From: Deltaproteobacteria bacterium
GTDB taxonomy: Bacteria > Desulfobacterota > Desulfuromonadia > Desulfuromonadales > Geopsychrobacteraceae
NCBI GenBank assembly: GCA_024279255.1
Contig: JAJRRT010000023.1
Span: 1-38,740, forward strand
Reading direction: 5' to 3'
Length of the DNA: 38,740 bases
Each line of letters begins with the position of its first letter. The first letter of the stretch is position 1. The notes under the pieces were generated by a model. It was not told where the DNA came from and did not search any database. It saw only the letters and a list, made by a program, of their open reading frames with translations. A program made the position numbers and the translations under genes. This document shows, one piece after another, positions 24,825 to 33,483 of the stretch.

Positions 24825-26066
24825 ATGGAGACCCTGACCCTGGCCTGGCGCAATGTCTGGCGTAACCGACGCCGCACCCTGATCACCATCGTCGCTATGA
24901 GCTTCAGCCTGATGCTGGTTCAGGCCTTTCACAACCTCTCTTTCGGGGTCTATGCCCAGATGGTCGACAGCGGGGTGCGCTCCGGTTCTGGCCATATTGC
25001 GATCTACCGGGGCGATTATGTCAACTCACGTGATGACCGGCTGTTCTGGAATCTGAAGAAGATGGGAGTTCTTGAGCAGAGGATTGCGCAACTTAACGGG
25101 ATCAAGGCAGTGCTGCCGCGCCTCTATCTGCCAGGACTTGCCCAGTCAAGCCGTGAGAGTCGCGGCATTATGCTGACCGGTATCGATCCGGTCGCCGAAA
25201 ACGCCATCAACCCCCTGCTGAAGAATATCAACGCGCCAGCTCTAATCAAAACCCTCGATGGCCGCGACGCCCTGGTCGGCAGCCGCCTGCTGACCGAACT
25301 CAAGTTGAAGATCGGAAATAAATTTGTCGTCACCACTCAAGGACCAGAAGGCCAGCTTGTCAGCGAGCTGTTGCGGATCCGCGGTGTTGTAAAATCTGGA
25401 ATCCGTGAAGTCGACAATTCTCTGGTGATGGTCGGCCGACAGCGCGCGGCGGCGATGACCGGACAGCCAGAAGCGATCCACGAACTGGCGATCATCCTCG
25501 ACAACCCGGATCTGGAGAAAAAACTGATCCCGCTGATTTCAGAGCTTCTGCCCGCAGGGTCTGACCTCAAGGCCGTCAGCTGGGAGCAGTCCATGGCCAA
25601 CCTGGCCAACGCCATAAAGCTCGATTACGCCAGCCAGAAGTTCATCTTCCTGATTATCGTCCTTATCGTGACGATCGGGGTGGTTAACACCCTGCTGATG
25701 TCGGTCATGGAACGGATTCGGGAATTCGGGGTTATCCTGGCGATCGGCGCCACCCCGGGAAGATTGAGAGCAACTGTGATGACTGAAGCCTTTCTGCTCG
25801 GTTCGGTTTCGATGCTGTTCGGCAACATTCTCGGCGCCCTTGCGACCTGGTATCTGGTAGAAATTGGGATCGACCTGCGCGACTTCATTCCAGAGACCAT
25901 GGAATTCGGCGGCGTCGTCTTTAACCCGGTGATGCGGGCCGCCTGGGATACCGCTTACATGCTGCAGATCTCCCTTTATGTTCTGCTGCTATCGGTTGTC
26001 GCGTCCCTTTACCCTGCCGCCAAGGCGGCGCGGATCGCACCGGCGGTGGCAATGCGTCACCATTGA
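24825..26066 (+). CDS. ABC transporter permease, FtsX/LolC-like (second of pair)
   Basis: A 413-residue partner permease with the same plan. 'LAWRNVWRNRRRTLITIVAM' precedes helix 1, a periplasmic domain spans about residues 45-260, and the C-terminal helices include 'NTLLMSVMERIREFGVILAIG' (as NTLLMSVMERIREFG and VILAIG). It resembles the preceding gene, so the two probably arose by duplication and form a heterodimer. ATG 24825 is preferred over TTG 24819 because GGAGG lies seven bases before the ATG. The TTG would overlap the previous stop. The C-terminal 'YPAAKAARIAPAVAMRHH' is typical. Confidence 0.88.
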   Translation: METLTLAWRNVWRNRRRTLITIVAMSFSLMLVQAFHNLSFGVYAQMVDSGVRSGSGHIAIYRGDYVNSRDDRLFWNLKKMGVLEQRIAQLNGIKAVLPRLYLPGLAQSSRESRGIMLTGIDPVAENAINPLLKNINAPALIKTLDGRDALVGSRLLTELKLKIGNKFVVTTQGPEGQLVSELLRIRGVVKSGIREVDNSLVMVGRQRAAAMTGQPEAIHELAIILDNPDLEKKLIPLISELLPAGSDLKAVSWEQSMANLANAIKLDYASQKFIFLIIVLIVTIGVVNTLLMSVMERIREFGVILAIGATPGRLRATVMTEAFLLGSVSMLFGNILGALATWYLVEIGIDLRDFIPETMEFGGVVFNPVMRAAWDTAYMLQISLYVLLLSVVASLYPAAKAARIAPAVAMRHH

Positions 26067-26092
26067 TATCACTTGCTAAAGAGAGAACCATT

Positions 26093-26785
26093 ATGTCCCT
26101 GATCAGCCTTAATAACTTGAGCAAGACCTACCCCCTCGGCAGCCAGAAGATCGCAGCAGTTCAGGGTTTGACCCTCGAGATCCAGGCCGGTGAGTTTGCC
26201 GTCCTTGCCGGGCCGTCCGGTAGCGGCAAGACGACAGTCTTGAACATCGTCGGTGCGCTCGATACGCCAACCGAGGGCTCGGTCAACGTCGACGGCAACG
26301 ATTACAGTGAAATGAATCCCAAAGAGCTGGCTGATTTTCGGCTGAGACGAATCGGGTTCATTTTTCAATCCTACAACCTGATCCCGGTTTTAACCGCCGC
26401 CGAGAATGCCGAGTTCACTCTGATGCTACAGGGAATGTCTACACTTAAGCGCCGAAAAATCATCAGCGGGATCTTTGGCGAGCTTGGTATTGAAGGCCTC
26501 GAAGACCGGAGGCCGAATGATCTCTCCGGCGGCCAGCAGCAACGGGTCGCCATTGCCAGGGCCATTGCGCCGCAACCGGCAGTGGTGCTGGCTGACGAGC
26601 CGACCGCCAATCTTGACTCAAGCACCGCCGAGGACCTGCTGCAGCTGATGCGCAGGCTTAACCAGGAAAAGGGCACGACCTTCCTCTTCAGCTCACACGA
26701 TCCGCTGGTGATCGCCCATGCCGAACGGGTGATCAGCCTGCGTGATGGTCGGCTTGAGAGCGATATTCAGCAGGAGGCTGGATGA
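26093..26785 (+). CDS. ABC transporter ATP-binding protein, LolD-like
   Basis: A 230-residue ATPase that should drive the two preceding permeases. Walker A 'GPSGSGKTTVLNIVGALD', Q-loop 'GFIFQSYNLIPVLTAAENAE', signature 'LSGGQQQRVAIARAI', Walker B 'VVLADEPTANLD' and H-loop 'SSHD' are all intact. It belongs to the LolD/MacB/FtsE class but differs from the lolD at 11184-11861 in its Q-loop region ('LIPVLTAAEN' rather than 'LLPEFSALEN'). ATG 26093 is chosen. A TTG at 26063 would overlap the permease gene and lacks support. The stop overlaps the barrel gene as ATGA. Confidence 0.9.
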   Translation: MSLISLNNLSKTYPLGSQKIAAVQGLTLEIQAGEFAVLAGPSGSGKTTVLNIVGALDTPTEGSVNVDGNDYSEMNPKELADFRLRRIGFIFQSYNLIPVLTAAENAEFTLMLQGMSTLKRRKIISGIFGELGIEGLEDRRPNDLSGGQQQRVAIARAIAPQPAVVLADEPTANLDSSTAEDLLQLMRRLNQEKGTTFLFSSHDPLVIAHAERVISLRDGRLESDIQQEAG

Positions 26786-27984
26786 TCCGACTCATCCTCA
26801 TCCCTGCCCTGCTCCTCGCAACCACCTTACCGGTTTTCTCAAATCCGTTGCAGGATGCAGTTGTCAGCGGGCATCTGAAGACTCTCAATCTTACCTACAA
26901 CAAGGCCCCAGGGTCATCCCAGAAGAGTGGGGGTTTCTCTGCCAACAGCCTGAGAATTAATCTTAAAACCCGGATAAACGATGCGTATAAATTCGATTTT
27001 GCGCTCGACAACCTGCTGCTCTACAGCAACCCACCGGGACAGGTTGGCTTACCGGCCGACTCACCTAACCGCAGAGACGACCTTGAGCAGAGCTGGAACC
27101 CTGGGCGCCGCTGGTCAAGCCAGATCGGTATCGATCGCTTTTCACTTAAAGGAACGATCAATCATTTCGATTGGAAAATCGGCAGACAGGCCATCGGTTT
27201 CGGCCGCATCGCAATTTTTTCGCCGCTCGACATTGTCGCACCCTTTTCACCTTCGGCATTGGATACCGATACCCGACCAGGCGTCGATGCCCTGCACGGA
27301 GTGCACTATTTCGGCCTCGGTGGTCAGATCGGCGGGACCCTCGTCTTCGGGGATCAACCCGACAACAACAGTTATCTGCTGACTTTCACTGACAATCGCA
27401 AGGGGATCGATCTGCTCGGGATTGGTGGAGTTCTGCGTGATCGGGAGGTGATCGGGTTAGGGTTAGCCGGCAGCCTCGGACCGCTTGGAGTCAAGGCAGA
27501 GATCAGTCATTACAATGGGAAAAACAACGAGCCTCCCGGCGGGGATCTGCATGACAATTTCGCTATCGGTGCCCTGGAGCTATGGTACCGCTTCGATAGC
27601 GGTATCGTCCTGCTTGCTGAATATCTGCATAATGGCGCCGGTGCTGAAGATCCGGCAAGCTATTTTACCGCAATCACATCAGCATCCTACACTGAAGGGC
27701 TCTCCTTCCTGCTGGGCCAGGAATATCTTCTGCTCGGCCCCTCATGGAAGCTTCACCCCCTTATGACCCTCTCGGGCTTAATGATCAGAAACCTCGAGGA
27801 TGATTCGACTCTTATGCGCCCGCAAATTCAATGTTCGCTGAGTGACAATTTGAGTCTGGACCTTTTTTACATCCTCAATTTCGGCAAAAAACCGCAGGCC
27901 ATCGCGCCATCGATCTCCATTCCACAATCCGAATTCGGCGCGGTCGGTGACAGTGGCGGTCTGCTGCTGCGCTGGTATTTCTGA
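26782..27984 (+). CDS. Predicted outer-membrane beta-barrel protein of the LolA-like/ABC cassette
   Basis: A 400-residue protein that I do not recognise as a named family. The signal peptide ends at 'TLPVFS' before NP. The remainder is alternating-pattern beta sequence rich in Gly, aromatic residues and Asp, ending '...LLLRWYF' with a C-terminal Phe as expected of a BAM substrate. 'KIGRQAIGFGRIAIFSPLD' near residue 130 resembles the 'GRQ..WG' motif in DUF1302-type barrels, which accompany LolA-like proteins and RND pumps in other bacteria. That comparison is from memory and unverified. Overlap with the ATPase gene ties it to the cassette, where it could be the outer-membrane acceptor or exit. 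Confidence 0.75.
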   Translation: MIRLILIPALLLATTLPVFSNPLQDAVVSGHLKTLNLTYNKAPGSSQKSGGFSANSLRINLKTRINDAYKFDFALDNLLLYSNPPGQVGLPADSPNRRDDLEQSWNPGRRWSSQIGIDRFSLKGTINHFDWKIGRQAIGFGRIAIFSPLDIVAPFSPSALDTDTRPGVDALHGVHYFGLGGQIGGTLVFGDQPDNNSYLLTFTDNRKGIDLLGIGGVLRDREVIGLGLAGSLGPLGVKAEISHYNGKNNEPPGGDLHDNFAIGALELWYRFDSGIVLLAEYLHNGAGAEDPASYFTAITSASYTEGLSFLLGQEYLLLGPSWKLHPLMTLSGLMIRNLEDDSTLMRPQIQCSLSDNLSLDLFYILNFGKKPQAIAPSISIPQSEFGAVGDSGGLLLRWYF

Positions 27985-28030
27985 AGAAATCTCTTACTTA
28001 TTTCAGCTTCGGTCCAGGCACAAAAACCAG

Positions 28031-28846
28031 TCACACCTGACACTTTTCACAATAAAAAGTCGAACGTTGGCCCAGCACTATTTGCTGGATTTTATCAGCA
28101 CATTGCAGACACCCCTCCCCTTTACGCCCATAAACCTGCAACTGCTGTGTGAAATATCCCGGTTTACCATCGCTTTGGCGAAAATCTTTGAGGGTAGTGC
28201 CGCCGGCGCTGATCGCTTCGGCGAGGATCGCCTGGATACATTGCAGTAACTTGATCGATTCTTTACGGGTTATAGCCCCAGCCGCTCTGCGTGGGTCGAT
28301 ACCGGCAGCAAAGAGTGCTTCACTGGCGTAGATGTTACCCACTCCGACCAAAATTTTCTGATCCATAATGAAAGTCTTGATGGCTAGATTACGCTTACGG
28401 GATTTAATATACAGGTATTCTTTCGCCAGGTCTGAGCCGAAGGGTTCGGGACCCAGATGTTGTAATAGATGATGGGAAAGCGGATCCCCTTGCAGGTGAA
28501 GAAGCAGACCAAAGCGTCGGGGATCGTTATAGCGCAACAACTGGCCGTTATCCAATTCTAGATCGACATGATCATGTTTCTCGAGCGGAGTCTCGGGGTC
28601 AACCAATCGCAGCACACCGCTCATGCCGAGATGCAACAATAGGGTGTCTCTGTCCAGATTAAAGATTAGGTATTTGGCACGGCGGGCGATACTGCAAACT
28701 CGCTGCCCGCTGATTAGAGAATCCAACTGAGGGTCAAGAGGCAAACGCAGCTTTGGCACACGGCAGACGACTCGTGTAATTCGGCGACCGCAGATCAGCG
28801 GTTCCAGACCACGCCTGACGGTTTCTACCTCCGGAAGTTCGGGCAT
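28031..28846 (-). CDS. mutM: Formamidopyrimidine-DNA glycosylase MutM (Fpg)
   Basis: A base-excision repair enzyme that removes 8-oxoguanine and nicks the AP site. It has 271 residues. The N-terminus 'PELPEVETVRRGL' supplies catalytic Pro2 and Glu3 after Met removal. 'LLLHLGMSG' and 'NDPRRFG' are conserved, as is 'GVGNIYASEALF' in the helix-two-turn-helix. The C-terminal zinc finger (C-x2-C-x16-C-x2-C, ending 'FYCEKCQV') is complete. It starts 3 bp after the YchJ-like gene, so it is probably the last gene of the minus-strand run, and it converges with the barrel gene. Confidence 0.97.
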   Translation of the reverse strand: MPELPEVETVRRGLEPLICGRRITRVVCRVPKLRLPLDPQLDSLISGQRVCSIARRAKYLIFNLDRDTLLLHLGMSGVLRLVDPETPLEKHDHVDLELDNGQLLRYNDPRRFGLLLHLQGDPLSHHLLQHLGPEPFGSDLAKEYLYIKSRKRNLAIKTFIMDQKILVGVGNIYASEALFAAGIDPRRAAGAITRKESIKLLQCIQAILAEAISAGGTTLKDFRQSDGKPGYFTQQLQVYGRKGEGCLQCADKIQQIVLGQRSTFYCEKCQV

Positions 28847-28849
28847 TTA

Positions 28850-29281
28850 CTAAAACCTGACTTTTGTCGTTTGCTGGTCGAAGTGGACAAAATCGAGCGC
28901 AGCGAACTCGCCCAGATAATCTTCGGCTGTCAATTTCTGCGCTGAGTGGTAACGCCAGCCAGAGTCTGTCGGCTTCAACAAAGCCAGTTCATACATGATC
29001 TGTTCGTCCCCGCCCAGCTCAAATCGCATGGCGCAGATCTGTTCAACCCCATCGACAGTGACACGGCTGACACCGACCTGGGCATCACAAAACCTAATCC
29101 CGGAGAGAGATTGAGCGGCAAATTCAAGATAAGCGGTGGGACTGGGGAACTGCTCCAAAAATGGAGCCCGTGGATGATAACTGGCATAGAGCAGAGAAAA
29201 ATTTTGTTCTTCAAGTGCTGTAAAGCGCAACCGTAACAACTCTTCGGCGGTCAAATCGATCGTCAGTTCGGAATGACTCAT
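28850..29281 (-). CDS. YchJ-like NTF2-fold protein (UPF0225-type middle domain)
   Basis: A 143-residue cytoplasmic protein resembling the central NTF2-like domain of YchJ/UPF0225. 'LLRLRFTALEEQNFSLLYASYHP' (as LLRLRFTALEEQNF and SLLYASYHP) near residue 15 is the recognisable part. The SEC-C zinc motifs that flank this domain in full YchJ are absent: only two cysteines occur, in 'RFCDAQ' and 'QICAMRF'. Function is unknown. The GAGG ribosome-binding site is about ten bases from the ATG. It lies 36 bp after the oppC-like gene and 3 bp before mutM. Confidence 0.6.
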   Translation of the reverse strand: MSHSELTIDLTAEELLRLRFTALEEQNFSLLYASYHPRAPFLEQFPSPTAYLEFAAQSLSGIRFCDAQVGVSRVTVDGVEQICAMRFELGGDEQIMYELALLKPTDSGWRYHSAQKLTAEDYLGEFAALDFVHFDQQTTKVRF

Positions 29282-29317
29282 AACGGGAAAACCTCACAAT
29301 AAATCATAAATCGATTG

Positions 29318-30166
29318 TTAATCCTTCAGACGCGGATCAAGTGCATCACGAATGCCCTCGCCGAGCAGATTATAACCGAGCACTGTCACAAGGATTGCCA
29401 AACCGGGAAACACTGACAGCCACCAGGCATAACCTAGAGTCTGCTTGCCAGCAATCAGCATATTACCCCAGGAAGGGGTTGGCGGTTGGACACCAATGCC
29501 GAGAAACGACAAAGCACTCTCCGTAAGGATCGCACCTGCGATACCCAGGGTCGCAGAAACCAGAACCGGCGAGAGAGCATTGGGTAACATATGCCGGAAA
29601 ATCAGACGCAAATCACTGGCCCCCACAGCCCGGGCCGCTAATACAAACTCACGCTCTCTTAGACTCAAAAATTCAGCGCGAACCAGACGTGCAACCCCCA
29701 TCCAGCTGGTGATTCCTATGACGATCATGATATTCCAGATCGACGGGTTCAAAAAGGCAATGACAGCCAGAATAAGAAAGAAGGTGGGGAAGCAGAGCAT
29801 GATATCGACAAAGCGCATGACAACAGCATCGACCCACCCACCATAAAAGCCGGCCAACGCCCCGACCAGAATACCAAGCAGGGTCGAGATACCAACAGCG
29901 ACAAATCCAACCAGCAACGAAATGCGCGCGCCATAGAGCATGCGCAATAATACGTCACGCCCCAGATCATCCGTGCCGAGCAGATGTGCGCCACCAGGCG
30001 CTAACAGTGCCTGTTTTATATTGATTGCTGCCGGATCGCCAGGCAAAAGTGCAGCCAGACCAGCTAAGAGAAACATCGACAGGACAATTGAACCGCCGAA
30101 CAGTGCCATGCGGTTATGTTTGAGTTGGGCCCAGACAACCTGGTACCAGAACGATTTTTTTTTCAC
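29318..30166 (-). CDS. Oligopeptide/dipeptide ABC transporter permease, OppC/DppC type
   Basis: A 282-residue inner-membrane permease of a peptide importer. The N-terminal 'QLKHNRMALFGG' and first helix are typical of OppC. 'LLGTDDLGRDVLLRMLYGAR' is a signature. The EAA loop 'EFVLAARAVGASDLRLIFRH' followed by 'MLPNALSPVLV' is intact. About six helices are predicted. The start is GTG. It is separated from its OppB partner by an MshEN-domain gene, and no OppD/OppF ATPase gene is present nearby. The substrate could be a peptide, nickel or another compound; sequence does not decide. Confidence 0.92.
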   Translation of the reverse strand: MKKKSFWYQVVWAQLKHNRMALFGGSIVLSMFLLAGLAALLPGDPAAINIKQALLAPGGAHLLGTDDLGRDVLLRMLYGARISLLVGFVAVGISTLLGILVGALAGFYGGWVDAVVMRFVDIMLCFPTFFLILAVIAFLNPSIWNIMIVIGITSWMGVARLVRAEFLSLREREFVLAARAVGASDLRLIFRHMLPNALSPVLVSATLGIAGAILTESALSFLGIGVQPPTPSWGNMLIAGKQTLGYAWWLSVFPGLAILVTVLGYNLLGEGIRDALDPRLKD

Positions 30167-30181
30167 AGACTCTCTTCCCGT

Positions 30182-30844
30182 CTATTTCAGGTAATCGATA
30201 TCACGGTCATTCAGAACCCCTTTGCGCAGCAACAGTGCTATCAAGCGGTCGAGGCGGTCTTCGGCATGGTCCATCTTGTCCACCCTTGAGCGCTTATCAG
30301 TCCTGGGCGGCGAGAGCGCATCCAACTCTTCCATCAGTGTCTTGCGCTTTGGTTGAGTCGCCGATTTCGGTATCGGCCTGACACCAGTGGTCCGCGGGCG
30401 ACCCGCGGGAAAATGACGATTCAATGCCGTTTCAATATCGAATTCGGGTGCAACCACCGCCTGAACCTTGCTACCGACCATGAACTGCAGATCATCGATC
30501 AACTTAAGATTTGTCGGGTCGGTCATCGCCACCACGAGAACACGAGACTTTCCCTCTGATTGCCACTCTACAGGAACAACCATATTCTCATAGAGCTTGT
30601 TCACCGGGATTGCCGTCAAGGCCTCTGGTGGAATCTTAAGGTTCTGGAGATCAACCCTGACGATACTCTCCTGATCATCAAGAAATTGCAGGATCGTTTC
30701 TTCAGCGATATAGCCTAGCTTGACCAGAGCACTGCCGATCCGCCCACCGACATTCCGTTGAAATGAAAGCCCCGACTCGAGTTGGAACTTATCGATCAAT
30801 TCAGCCTCGAGTAACATTGCCCCCAGTTTAGTAGCTTTTGCCAT
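30182..30844 (-). CDS. MshEN/GspE-N domain protein without ATPase domain
   Basis: A 220-residue cytoplasmic protein. Residues about 5-60 match the two-part MshEN motif: 'KLGAMLLEAELIDKFQLESG' is degenerate, and 'RIGSALVKLGYIAEETILQF' is well conserved. Residues about 60-145 continue as the type II secretion GspE N-terminal domain ('VVAMTDPTNLKLIDDLQF'). The rest (about 145-220) is Pro/Arg-rich and then helical. PilB/MshE-type ATPases bind c-di-GMP through this domain, but no P-loop is present here. A regulatory or adaptor role is inferred. It lies between the OppB-like (11 bp before) and OppC-like genes. AAGGGGGG lies five bases before the ATG. Confidence 0.8.
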   Translation of the reverse strand: MAKATKLGAMLLEAELIDKFQLESGLSFQRNVGGRIGSALVKLGYIAEETILQFLDDQESIVRVDLQNLKIPPEALTAIPVNKLYENMVVPVEWQSEGKSRVLVVAMTDPTNLKLIDDLQFMVGSKVQAVVAPEFDIETALNRHFPAGRPRTTGVRPIPKSATQPKRKTLMEELDALSPPRTDKRSRVDKMDHAEDRLDRLIALLLRKGVLNDRDIDYLK

Positions 30845-30855
30845 AAATACCCCCC

Positions 30856-31833
30856 TTATTCGCTGTTTCTTATGCGTGGATCAGCCAGTGCATATGAGAC
30901 ATCAGCCAACAGATTGCCGACCAGAGTCAATACTGCACCGATCACCAAAACGCCCATGATCAACGGGTAGTCCCGCATCATGACCCCATCATAAAAAAGC
31001 TTACCCATCCCCGGAATCGCGAAAATCGTTTCGAAGATAACACTACCGCCAATCAATCCAGGGACAGAGAGCCCAAGGATAGTTATTACTGGCAACAACG
31101 CGTTACGCAGCGCGTGTTTGTAGATGACTACCCGTTCCGACAAACCCTTGGCGCGTGCAGTCATGATGTAATCCTGCCTGATAACATCGAGCATATTAGA
31201 ACGCATGTAACGTGAAAACCCGGCCAAACCACCAATTGCCGCAATAAATACCGGCACAACCAGATGCGCGATGCGATCAAGTAATTGTTCAGAGAGGCTC
31301 ATATACTCATACCCGAGAGACTTCAATCCCGAGACCGGCAGCACCCCGAGACGTACGCCGAGCCAGTCCATCATCAACAATGCCAGCCAGAAAGAGGGCA
31401 TGGCGAAGCCGACGAAGACCAACACCGTGGTCGCTCGATCGAAAAAGCTGTTGCGGCGCACCGCCGATATCACCCCCAGAGGCAGAGCCACGGTCAGAAT
31501 CACCACAAGAGAAAGAACATTGAGCAGGATAGTCACTGGCAGTCGTTCGGTAATCTTGCCGAGCACCGGCCGATTATCCTGAGCGAAGGATTCTCCAAAA
31601 TCGAGACGCACAAAACGACCGAGCCAGAGCAGATATTGCTCGTGTAATGGCTTGTCGAGGCCATACTGTTTATGCAGTTTAGCCTGCAGGTCAGAGCTGG
31701 CCTGGGGATTCATCTGAGTCTGCATATCGGTCGGCTCGCCAGGTGCCAGATGGATCACCGTAAAGGAGATCAAGGTAATCCCGATCAAAAGCGGAATCAT
31801 CATCAGGAGTCGGCGCAGCAAATAGCGATACAT
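30856..31833 (-). CDS. Oligopeptide/dipeptide ABC transporter permease, OppB/DppB type
   Basis: A 325-residue inner-membrane permease. '[20 protein letters not shown]' opens the first helix and 'HLAPGEPTD' follows in the periplasm. '[17 protein letters not shown]' and '[13 protein letters not shown]' are typical OppB loops, and the EAA loop '[20 protein letters not shown]' is intact. ATG 31833 is preferred over TTG 31839. It lies 30 bp after the binding-protein gene. It should pair with the OppC-like permease encoded two genes downstream. Confidence 0.93.
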   Translation of the reverse strand: MYRYLLRRLLMMIPLLIGITLISFTVIHLAPGEPTDMQTQMNPQASSDLQAKLHKQYGLDKPLHEQYLLWLGRFVRLDFGESFAQDNRPVLGKITERLPVTILLNVLSLVVILTVALPLGVISAVRRNSFFDRATTVLVFVGFAMPSFWLALLMMDWLGVRLGVLPVSGLKSLGYEYMSLSEQLLDRIAHLVVPVFIAAIGGLAGFSRYMRSNMLDVIRQDYIMTARAKGLSERVVIYKHALRNALLPVITILGLSVPGLIGGSVIFETIFAIPGMGKLFYDGVMMRDYPLIMGVLVIGAVLTLVGNLLADVSYALADPRIRNSE

Positions 31834-31863
31834 GGGCAATCCAGATACGAGGGAGAAAATCTA

Positions 31864-33483
31864 TCAGCGACTGAATTTCTGCAGTCCCTGTGGAACATAC
31901 CATTGATTGAAATTATAGCGAATTCCAGCGGCAGTGGGTTCAATGCCATAAAAACGGCTGGCCACTGCCGGCAGGGCTTCACCAACAAAAAGAAAGGTAT
32001 AGGGCTGATCCTCAGCCAGAATTCGCTGAAAACGATCATAGATCAGCTTGCGTTCATCCTGATCAAAGATCCGCCGTCCCTTTTCGAGCAGCATATCAAC
32101 TTCAGGGTTTTTGTACCCGATAAAATTCAACTCACGTGGACCAGTTTTACTCGAATGCCAGATCTCAAACTGATCGGGCTCCGGTCCACCGGACCAACCG
32201 AGAATGGTCGCGTCGAAATTACCAGGATTGATGAATTCCTTCAGAAATGTGGCCCATTCGATGATCCGCAACTGGACATCGACCCCGACTTGGCGAAAAC
32301 GACGCTGGATAATCTCTCCGGCTTTGCTGCGCAGATCGTTGCCTTGATTAGTCACAATCGTAAACTGAAAGGGCGCACCATTTTTATCGAGGATTCCATC
32401 ATTATCAGTGTCAGACCAACCTGCCTCAGCAAGGAGTTGCCGAGCTTTTTCCGGGTTGTAATCATAGCGCGGAACTTCAGTATTATAGACCCAGGCATCA
32501 GGCTTATAAGGGCCAGTCGCGGCCTCTCCATAACCCAGAAGCACACCGTTAATGATCTCTTGCTTGTCGATGGCATAGGTGAGAGCCTGACGGACGCGCC
32601 GATCCTGAAACATCGGCCGTTTCAAGTTATAGCCGAGGTAGGTGTAGCCAAAGGCGAGATAACGGTATTTATTGAACAGACGTTTGAAGGCCAGTGTATC
32701 AGTTTGACGATCATACTGTAGCGGGGAGAGTGTCATAAAATCGAGCCCGCCGGTCTGCAATTCAAGAAACTGAGTCGAAGTGTCTGGAATAATACGAAAC
32801 ACAAAACGTTTTATGTAGGGACTCCCCTCAAAATAATCCCGATTTGCTTCCAGTACAATTTTCTCGCCACTCTGCCATTCCACAAAACGGTAGGGTCCGG
32901 TCCCGACCGGGTGTCTGGCTAATTCACTTTCTGTGATTTTTTTCCCCTCGAGCAGATGTTTCGGTAACACAGAAAATGCCCAACTCATCAATGCCGGTGC
33001 ATAGGGCTGATCATAGGTCACACGGAAGGTGTAATCATCAGGGGCCTCAGCTTTTTTAACTTGCAGATAAGACTCTGCATAAGCCGTCGGCGTCTCAGGG
33101 TCGATATAAAGTTGATAGGTAAAAAGAACATCGGCCGAGGTGAATGGGCTGCCATCGTGCCACTTGACCCCCTTACGCAGATGAAAGGTGATCGTAAGAT
33201 TGTCCTCAGAAATTTCCCAGCTTTCAGCCAGCTCGCCAACGATCTCAAGGTCACCATCGTAGCGTACCAAACCGCTGTAGACCAGGCCGTTAATTTCACT
33301 CGAAGCGCTGTCAGATGCCAGAATCGGCAACAAAGTCGAAGCATCGCCTATCGAGCCTTCAATAAAGGTATCACCGAATGCTGGTTTCTTATCAACAGGG
33401 TCTTCCATCCCGGAAGGCTGTTCATTTGTTGTACAGGCCGTCACGATAAACAGCACTAACAACATCGCCCAAAAACGCATCAT
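31864..33483 (-). CDS. Peptide-binding lipoprotein of ABC transporter, OppA/DppA family (SBP family 5)
   Basis: A 539-residue solute-binding protein anchored by an N-terminal lipid: the lipobox 'FIVTAC' places the modified Cys at residue 17. 'WEISEDNLTITFHLRKGVKW' and 'HDGSPFTSADV' are the family signature. 'HPVGTGPYRF', 'DRRVRQALTYAIDKQEII' and the C-terminal 'YDRFQRILAEDQPYTFLF' confirm it. A D-x-D-x-D-G stretch near residue 350 is common in this family. ATG 33483 overlaps the preceding stop as ATGA, with GAGGAGG seven bases upstream. Ligand is unknown. Confidence 0.93.
   Translation of the reverse strand: MMRFWAMLLVLFIVTACTTNEQPSGMEDPVDKKPAFGDTFIEGSIGDASTLLPILASDSASSEINGLVYSGLVRYDGDLEIVGELAESWEISEDNLTITFHLRKGVKWHDGSPFTSADVLFTYQLYIDPETPTAYAESYLQVKKAEAPDDYTFRVTYDQPYAPALMSWAFSVLPKHLLEGKKITESELARHPVGTGPYRFVEWQSGEKIVLEANRDYFEGSPYIKRFVFRIIPDTSTQFLELQTGGLDFMTLSPLQYDRQTDTLAFKRLFNKYRYLAFGYTYLGYNLKRPMFQDRRVRQALTYAIDKQEIINGVLLGYGEAATGPYKPDAWVYNTEVPRYDYNPEKARQLLAEAGWSDTDNDGILDKNGAPFQFTIVTNQGNDLRSKAGEIIQRRFRQVGVDVQLRIIEWATFLKEFINPGNFDATILGWSGGPEPDQFEIWHSSKTGPRELNFIGYKNPEVDMLLEKGRRIFDQDERKLIYDRFQRILAEDQPYTFLFVGEALPAVASRFYGIEPTAAGIRYNFNQWYVPQGLQKFSR

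Noticed and set aside
27985..28030. Possible terminator between the barrel gene and mutM.
   Set aside because: Only a 4-bp stem (GTCA/TGAC, on the minus strand just inside mutM) with a short T-run is visible, too weak to call.
31672..32721. Long plus-strand open frame of 349 codons.
   Set aside because: It runs antisense across the start of the OppB-like gene and the end of the peptide-binding gene, both clear family members. The translation shows no domain, signal peptide or ribosome-binding site.
31864..33483. EF-hand-like D-x-D-x-D-G loop in the peptide-binding lipoprotein.
   Set aside because: This acidic turn is common in the OppA/DppA family at the same place, so it is not a special calcium domain.
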